Below, in pieces: positions 7,156 to 10,567 of a stretch of DNA of 10,567 nt. Position 1 is the first letter of the stretch, and each line of letters opens with the position of its first letter. Both the position numbers and the translations under genes were made by a program. This DNA comes from Planctomycetota bacterium (GTDB lineage: Bacteria; Planctomycetota; Phycisphaerae; Phycisphaerales; Phycisphaeraceae), in the NCBI GenBank assembly GCA_029267795.1, contig JAJUHR010000035.1, forward strand, positions 1 to 10,567, read 5' to 3'. The notes beneath the pieces were generated by a model. The model did no database searches and had not been told where the DNA came from. It worked only from the letters and a program-made list of their open reading frames with translations.

Positions 7156-7425
7156 ATGGCGAAGAAGACCCCCAAACAACTCGCCCTGCTCGACGAGGAC
7201 CTCTGCACCGGTTGCGAGGCCTGCGTTTCCGTGTGCCCCGTGGATTGTATCGACACGCTCCCGGGCCCCCAGCACAACCAGGTCATGCAGGTGTGCACCA
7301 TCGACCTGCCGCGGTGCATCGGCTGCACGCTCTGCGCCCAGGTCTGCCCGTGGGATTGCATCACGATGGTCCCTTCCGACCAGATGCTTCGCGAGAAGCG
7401 GTACGCCGAGCAGTTCGCCGGGTAA
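7156..7425 (+). CDS. 2[4Fe-4S] ferredoxin
   Basis: An 89-residue cytoplasmic electron carrier. Two CxxCxxCxxxCP cluster motifs are complete: Cys17-Cys20-Cys23-Cys27 in CTGCEACVSVCP, and Cys54-Cys57-Cys60-Cys64 in CIGCTLCAQVCP. Extra Cys residues follow at 31, 47 and 68. Both motifs end in a similar xDCI segment, showing the usual internal duplication. The spacing of 26 residues between the motifs and the short basic N-terminus resemble small RnfB/NuoI-like ferredoxins found as separate proteins. The redox partner cannot be told from the neighbours, which are unrelated. The start is set by the TACAAT box just upstream and the Lys-rich MAKKTPK. Confidence 0.93.
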   Translation: MAKKTPKQLALLDEDLCTGCEACVSVCPVDCIDTLPGPQHNQVMQVCTIDLPRCIGCTLCAQVCPWDCITMVPSDQMLREKRYAEQFAG

Positions 7426-7434
7426 CAACTCGCC

Positions 7435-7494
7435 GCCTGCGATTCCTGATCCCTCCAATTCACTGTACACGCAGGCTTGCCTACATCAGGGCAA
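7435..7494. other. Potential RNA structure between convergent ferredoxin and lemA genes
   Basis: GCCTGCG (7435-7441) can pair with CGCAGGC (7470-7476). CCTGAT (7445-7450) can pair with ATCAGG (7485-7490), an interleaved order that would make a pseudoknot. TTGCC (7477-7481) and GGCAA (7490-7494) offer a competing hairpin. It may serve in termination or 3'-end protection, or be chance in GC-rich DNA. Confidence 0.3.
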
Positions 7495-7527
7495 ACCGCC
7501 GGGGGGCATTGCGTCCTGGGCGAAGCG

Positions 7528-8169
7528 TCAAAACTCGACCTTCGGGGGCACGCCCTGCGCCTCCGGCTTCGCCTCGAAGTACTCCAGGTCGTCGGCGCTG
7601 ACCCCCGCCTGGCGGCAGAAAAACCGCCCGAAGAGCGTCTTCGCGTACGCCTTGATGTCCCGCACCGCTTCGTTGTACCGCATCCGCTCCACCGCGATCC
7701 GGTTCTCCGTCCCCGCCAGCTCGTCCTGCAGACGCAGGAACGTCTGATCCGCTTTCAGCTGCGGGTACTGCTCCTGCAAGAGCAGCAGCCTCGAAAGCAC
7801 GGTCTCGAACTCGTTTGCCGCCCGCACCTTCCCCGGCGTGTCCTTCGCCTGGAAGTACTCGGTGCGGTACTCGGCGATCTTTTCGAAGAGCTCTTTCTCG
7901 TGCGCCGCGTACCCTTTCACCGTGTTCACCAGGTTCGGGATCAGGTCGAACCGCCGCTGCAGCTGGTTTTCCACTTGTGCCCAGGCCGCATCCACCGCCT
8001 CGCGCTGCCTCACCGCCGAGTCGTACCCGCTTTTGTACCAGAGGAAGACCCCCGCTCCGATGCCGACGACCAGCACCAGAAAAAAGAGCAGCGCCTGAAG
8101 GCCGCCGCCCGTTGCCCCCCCACCCACACGCCCGCACCCGCTGCATGAGCCAGTCGCGTTTGCCGCCAT
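7528..8169 (-). CDS. lemA: LemA family protein
   Basis: A 213-residue membrane-anchored protein. An unusual N-terminal stretch with Cys9 and Cys12 and Gly-rich sequence is followed by one membrane segment (24-45). The long helical LemA domain then carries the family signature WAQVENQLQRRFDLIPNLV (63-81) with VKGYAAHE, and the second conserved block PQLKAD...LQDELAGTENRIAVER (136-162). The usual YNxxV...FP end is altered to YNEAVRDIKAYAKTLFGRF, and the protein closes with the common PPKVEF tail. The N-terminus is expected outside the cytoplasm or in the membrane; biochemical function in the family is not settled. AAAGGA lies 6 nt before the ATG. The gene sits 88 nt after the TPM gene, a pairing common in bacteria. 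Confidence 0.92.
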   Translation of the reverse strand: MAANATGSCSGCGRVGGGATGGGLQALLFFLVLVVGIGAGVFLWYKSGYDSAVRQREAVDAAWAQVENQLQRRFDLIPNLVNTVKGYAAHEKELFEKIAEYRTEYFQAKDTPGKVRAANEFETVLSRLLLLQEQYPQLKADQTFLRLQDELAGTENRIAVERMRYNEAVRDIKAYAKTLFGRFFCRQAGVSADDLEYFEAKPEAQGVPPKVEF

Positions 8170-8257
8170 GTTCGATCCTTTCGCGTCGCGATACCGTTCT
8201 CAGAACCGATCCCCATCACGGGGGGTGTACTACAGCGCGGTCCTCTTCAGTTTCGCC

Positions 8258-9013
8258 TCACCATCGTCCGCTGGCGCCCCCGCCGCCAAAGCGTCCGCCG
8301 CCGCCTCCGAAACCCCCAAACCCGCCTCCGCCACCTAAGCCTCTCCCCAACCCGCCGCCGAGATAGCCCGTTCCCATGGGTCGATATCTGGGCCGCGTCA
8401 ACGCGGCGCGCAAAATCAAGTAACCGAACAGCCCCATGACCAAGAGGATCAGCACCCACGCCCAGACGGGCCCGTCATTGGCGGGTTGGTAACCCACCGC
8501 CTCGGGCACGCCCTGGAGCGTCACGCCGCGATCCGCCGCGATCTTTTGCGCGATCGCCACCACACCCTGCTCGATTCCCTTCGCGTACTGACCCGTACGG
8601 AAATAAGGCACGAAGTACTCCCGCCCGACATCTCCCACATACCCGTCCGGCAGCACGCCCTCCAACCCATATCCCACCTCGATCCGATACGCCCGGTCCT
8701 CAATCGCCACCAGCACCAGGCAGCCGTTGTCCTTGCCCTTCTGCCCCAGCCCGCTGCGTTCCGCCAGCTGGAGCGCATACGCTTCGATGGGCATGCCCCC
8801 GGTGGTATCCACGGTGGCGACGGCTAATTCCACCCCCGTCTTCTGCTTCAGCTCCCACAGATACCCCTCCAGCCGCCCCCGCGTCTCCGGGTCGATCGCC
8901 CCCGCCCAGTCGGACACCGGCTCCGTCACCCGCAGGCCCTCCTGCTGCTGGGCCCGCGCCGGTTGAACCGCCAGCAAAACCGCCAAACACAGCAGCACAC
9001 GAAGGACGGGCAT
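8258..9013 (-). CDS. TPM-domain membrane protein (YgcG/Psb32 family)
   Basis: With the ATG at 9013 the 251-residue protein begins with a clean Sec signal peptide, MPVLRVLLCLAVLLAVQPARA, cleaved after Ala21. The TPM domain follows (about 29-165), with VSDWAGAI (33-40), the core DNGCLVLVAIEDRAYRIEVG (95-114) and GYGLEGVLPD. A single membrane helix (183-204) and a Gly-rich tail (214-251), typical of this family, complete it. Plant relatives help photosystem II repair and some have phosphatase activity; the bacterial role is open. The frame extends to an ATG at 9118, only 3 nt from the upstream gene's stop. That start would place 35 polar residues before the signal peptide, so 9013 is preferred; neither start has a clear Shine-Dalgarno site. 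It is probably co-transcribed with its neighbours. Confidence 0.88.
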   Translation of the reverse strand: MPVLRVLLCLAVLLAVQPARAQQQEGLRVTEPVSDWAGAIDPETRGRLEGYLWELKQKTGVELAVATVDTTGGMPIEAYALQLAERSGLGQKGKDNGCLVLVAIEDRAYRIEVGYGLEGVLPDGYVGDVGREYFVPYFRTGQYAKGIEQGVVAIAQKIAADRGVTLQGVPEAVGYQPANDGPVWAWVLILLVMGLFGYLILRAALTRPRYRPMGTGYLGGGLGRGLGGGGGFGGFGGGGGRFGGGGASGRW

Positions 9014-9121
9014 AGGGACCGCGTTAAAGGGCCCGGCGCACTGACAAGCGGATCGATCGACTCGGCTCACCGCTGCCCATCGACCTCCGCATCGCGGATT
9101 GGATCGGTTCCGGCTCATACT

Positions 9122-9862
9122 TTAAGGCGACACCCGGTCCAGCCAATCGGATAAGGCTTCCAGCGACGCATAGCTTTCCCGCAGGACCGCGATCAGCCGC
9201 CCACCCGGAATCCGAATCCGCCCCGTCATGTCTTTTAACGCGTCCTCGAGCGGCCGCACCGAAATCCGCAGCTCCCGGCCCAACTCCCCCATCAGCCCCG
9301 CCCGGGTCCGCGACCGCTCCGCCCCCTTCAAAAACAATGCCGCGTTCGCCAGCGGCACCATCGACGCCACCAGCTCGTGCAAAACCTCCCGTAGCCCACC
9401 CGCGTCACCTCGACCCCATATCAACCCCTGCCGCAGGTGCAGCAGGTACCGCTTGGCCTCGCGCTCGCACTGCAGCCGCACCGACGCCCGCTCGAACCGC
9501 AACCCCTCAAATGGGTCCGGCCCCATCGCCGTGTGGTGCAGGTGCTGCATGTATAAGTACTCGATCGGGAACACATCCAGCGACCGTTGGATGTACTGAC
9601 GCGTCATCAGCAGGGGTGGGCCGATCCGTTCCCGCTTCAGCCGGCGCGACGCTGCGCCGAGCCGTTCAGCCGCGTCGAGCAGCTCGCCCCTGAGCACCAC
9701 AACCACCTCCTCCAGCTCGCCCTGGCCCAAGCCCTCCTCGACCGCGTGGCCGATCAGCGACACCGACTCCACCTCGGCCCCCAGCAATTGCTCCATCGCC
9801 TGCTTCACCGATTCGCCTCGGCTTGTCAACGAACCGCCCTGGTCGTTCCGATTGTTCGCCAT
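9122..9862 (-). CDS. Degenerate nucleotidyltransferase-like protein upstream of TPM and LemA
   Basis: The 246-residue product has no signal peptide or membrane segment. Residues 32-60 (SVSLIGHAV then LEEVVVVLRG) sit where a polymerase-beta-type nucleotidyltransferase would have its G-S and D-x-D motifs. The strand pattern is kept, but the Ser and both catalytic Asp are absent. PPLLMTRQYIQRSLDVFPIEY (82-102) and DPFEGLRFERASVRLQCERE resemble the conserved middle of an uncharacterised NTase-fold family, recalled rather than searched, and the rest is helical. A catalytically dead regulator or binding protein is inferred. Start: the ATG at 9862 has GGAAGGA 8 nt upstream. The frame extends to 10129, but that extension has codon use unlike a gene (AGG, ATA, GGA). 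Confidence 0.7.
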   Translation of the reverse strand: MANNRNDQGGSLTSRGESVKQAMEQLLGAEVESVSLIGHAVEEGLGQGELEEVVVVLRGELLDAAERLGAASRRLKRERIGPPLLMTRQYIQRSLDVFPIEYLYMQHLHHTAMGPDPFEGLRFERASVRLQCEREAKRYLLHLRQGLIWGRGDAGGLREVLHELVASMVPLANAALFLKGAERSRTRAGLMGELGRELRISVRPLEDALKDMTGRIRIPGGRLIAVLRESYASLEALSDWLDRVSP

Positions 9863-10233
9863 ACCCCTTGTCCTTCCGCTTGCCAGACCGTGGCGCCGTG
9901 TGGTTCGCAGCCGACCCGACCCACCCAACCCCACGAGCTCGGGCGCGAACAGCTTAACCCCGGGCCCCCCAACTATCCCGTGCCGCTCGATGATTTCTCG
10001 CTCGCGGGCCTCCGCGCCTCCGACCCACAGCAGCAAAAAGACACCCATGCGCGCCCGCCCGGTCGATCCCAAGACGACTCCACCGACAGCGACGGCTGTG
10101 AACAAACATTCCACCGGCATATTCACCACCGGACCACCCGAACCCCGTTACTACAAAAATTGTTGCGCATGGTATAATGCGGGCCGTCAGGGGAATTCGG
10201 GGGCACTTCACCAACCAACGGGAGAAAGAACAA
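9863..10233. other. Divergent intergenic region, 371 bp
   Basis: No gene is supported here. The plus-strand half carries the TATAAT box and the ribosome site of the gene at 10234. For the minus-strand cluster only a Shine-Dalgarno site close to 9862 is clear; no convincing -10/-35 pair was seen. The rest is C-rich on the plus strand with no strong repeat or long hairpin. Confidence 0.6.
10173..10178 (+). promoter_or_regulatory. Perfect TATAAT -10 box
   Basis: The consensus -10 sequence predicts a start near 10185 and a leader of about 49 nt to the ATG at 10234. A -35 box is poor: ACTACA at the 17-nt spacing matches at three positions. Confidence 0.6.
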
Positions 10234-10567
10234 ATGAATAGGCATACATACTCCGGGCTGGCGGCCATGCTATGGGCGGGGTTGGTACTGGGCCTGACCG
10301 CGGGTGAACTCCGTGCCAGCTTTACCACGGAATACCCGGCAGCCTCACCCGAGGCCCTTTTCGGCGAGCGCTTCACCACCACGCCCAGCCTCGTCGAATC
10401 CCCCAGTGTTTCGCTGGGTACGTCCAACCTCGATGACCGCTACGGCCTGGAGGGCGACTTGGCCGATGACCCCACCAAGGGCATCGCCGCTGCCAATCCC
10501 CCCATCGACTCCAGCAGCGATGACGGCTTCTTCATCGTCCCCGCTCCCCCGCGGCCCGTCGGCGCCG
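10234..10567 (+). CDS. Exported hypothetical protein, N-terminal part (3' end missing)
   Basis: The frame is open from the ATG to the right edge, 111 complete codons. GGGAG (10220-10224) lies 9 nt upstream, and a perfect TATAAT stands before that. Residues 1-29 form a signal peptide with the hydrophobic core GLAAMLWAGLVLGLTAG and a likely cleavage after ELRA. The mature part is rich in Ser, Thr, Pro and Asp, with no Cys and no recognised domain, and ends at the edge in FFIVPAPPRPVGA. That VPAP run may be simple low complexity or the beginning of a PEP-CTERM-like anchor; the missing downstream sequence would decide. The total length is unknown. Confidence 0.75.
   Translation, partial: MNRHTYSGLAAMLWAGLVLGLTAGELRASFTTEYPAASPEALFGERFTTTPSLVESPSVSLGTSNLDDRYGLEGDLADDPTKGIAAANPPIDSSSDDGFFIVPAPPRPVGA

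Noticed and set aside
7477..8148. 223-codon plus-strand open frame across lemA
   Set aside because: It opposes a clear LemA reading frame and has only Arg/Leu/Pro-rich sequence without domain signals.
8258..8372. Gly-rich repeat-like DNA at the end of the TPM gene
   Set aside because: The CCGCC/CCACC-type repetition simply encodes the Gly-rich tail common to this family and is not a separate repeat element.
9014..9118. 35-residue extension of the TPM protein to ATG 9118
   Set aside because: It would bury the signal peptide behind a polar Arg/Cys-rich segment. It remains possible because it lies only 3 nt from the upstream stop.
9863..10129. 89-codon N-terminal extension of the nucleotidyltransferase-like gene
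   Set aside because: Codon use is unlike the neighbours, there is no ribosome site at 10129, and the ATG at 9862 has a well-spaced GGAAGGA.
1..10567. tRNA, CRISPR, transposon ends or defence genes
   Set aside because: Both strands were read by eye for tRNA T-loop signatures in gaps, regularly spaced repeats and transposase-like frames. Nothing convincing was found, though subtle ncRNAs cannot be excluded without a covariance search.

Overview
The window is GC-rich and gene-dense, about 10.6 kb of what looks like ordinary chromosome from a planctomycete-like bacterium, possibly Phycisphaerae. That placement is inference. It rests on a hybrid kinase receiver that opens with an EDGKDNQ-type motif, a long Ala/Pro/Ser-rich secreted SH3b protein, Shine-Dalgarno sites of mixed strength, and several short-lived hypothetical exported proteins. 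No rRNA, tRNA, CRISPR array, insertion sequence or phage gene was seen.

Layout, left to right. (1) 2-1651 (+): a hybrid sensor histidine kinase, cut by the left edge. (2) 1831-3579 (+): a secreted protein with two SH3b-like repeats, with its own candidate promoter and a textbook intrinsic terminator at 3641-3673. (3) 3742-4263 (+): a stand-alone MshEN/GspE N-terminal domain protein without an ATPase. (4) On the minus strand, manC (4805-5896) followed by ruvX (4311-4724), facing gene 3 across a short hairpin. (5) A 304-bp divergent control region (5897-6200), with a good promoter for manC and a weaker one for a hypothetical lipoprotein gene (6201-6911, +). (6) 7156-7425 (+): a 2[4Fe-4S] ferredoxin whose TACAAT box lies so close to the ATG that the mRNA may be leaderless. 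(7) A minus-strand cluster, 9862 down to 7528: a degenerate nucleotidyltransferase-like protein, a TPM-domain membrane protein and LemA. (8) A 371-bp divergent region, then from 10234 (+) the start of an exported protein with a perfect TATAAT box, cut by the right edge.

Functional themes. manC supplies GDP-mannose for surface polysaccharide and ruvX is housekeeping. LemA and TPM proteins commonly occur together as envelope proteins of unclear function, and here an apparently inactive nucleotidyltransferase-fold protein stands upstream of them. That trio, the lone MshEN protein and the leaderless ferredoxin are the points most worth following. I did not find a clearly new multi-gene system such as a defence island or biosynthetic cluster.
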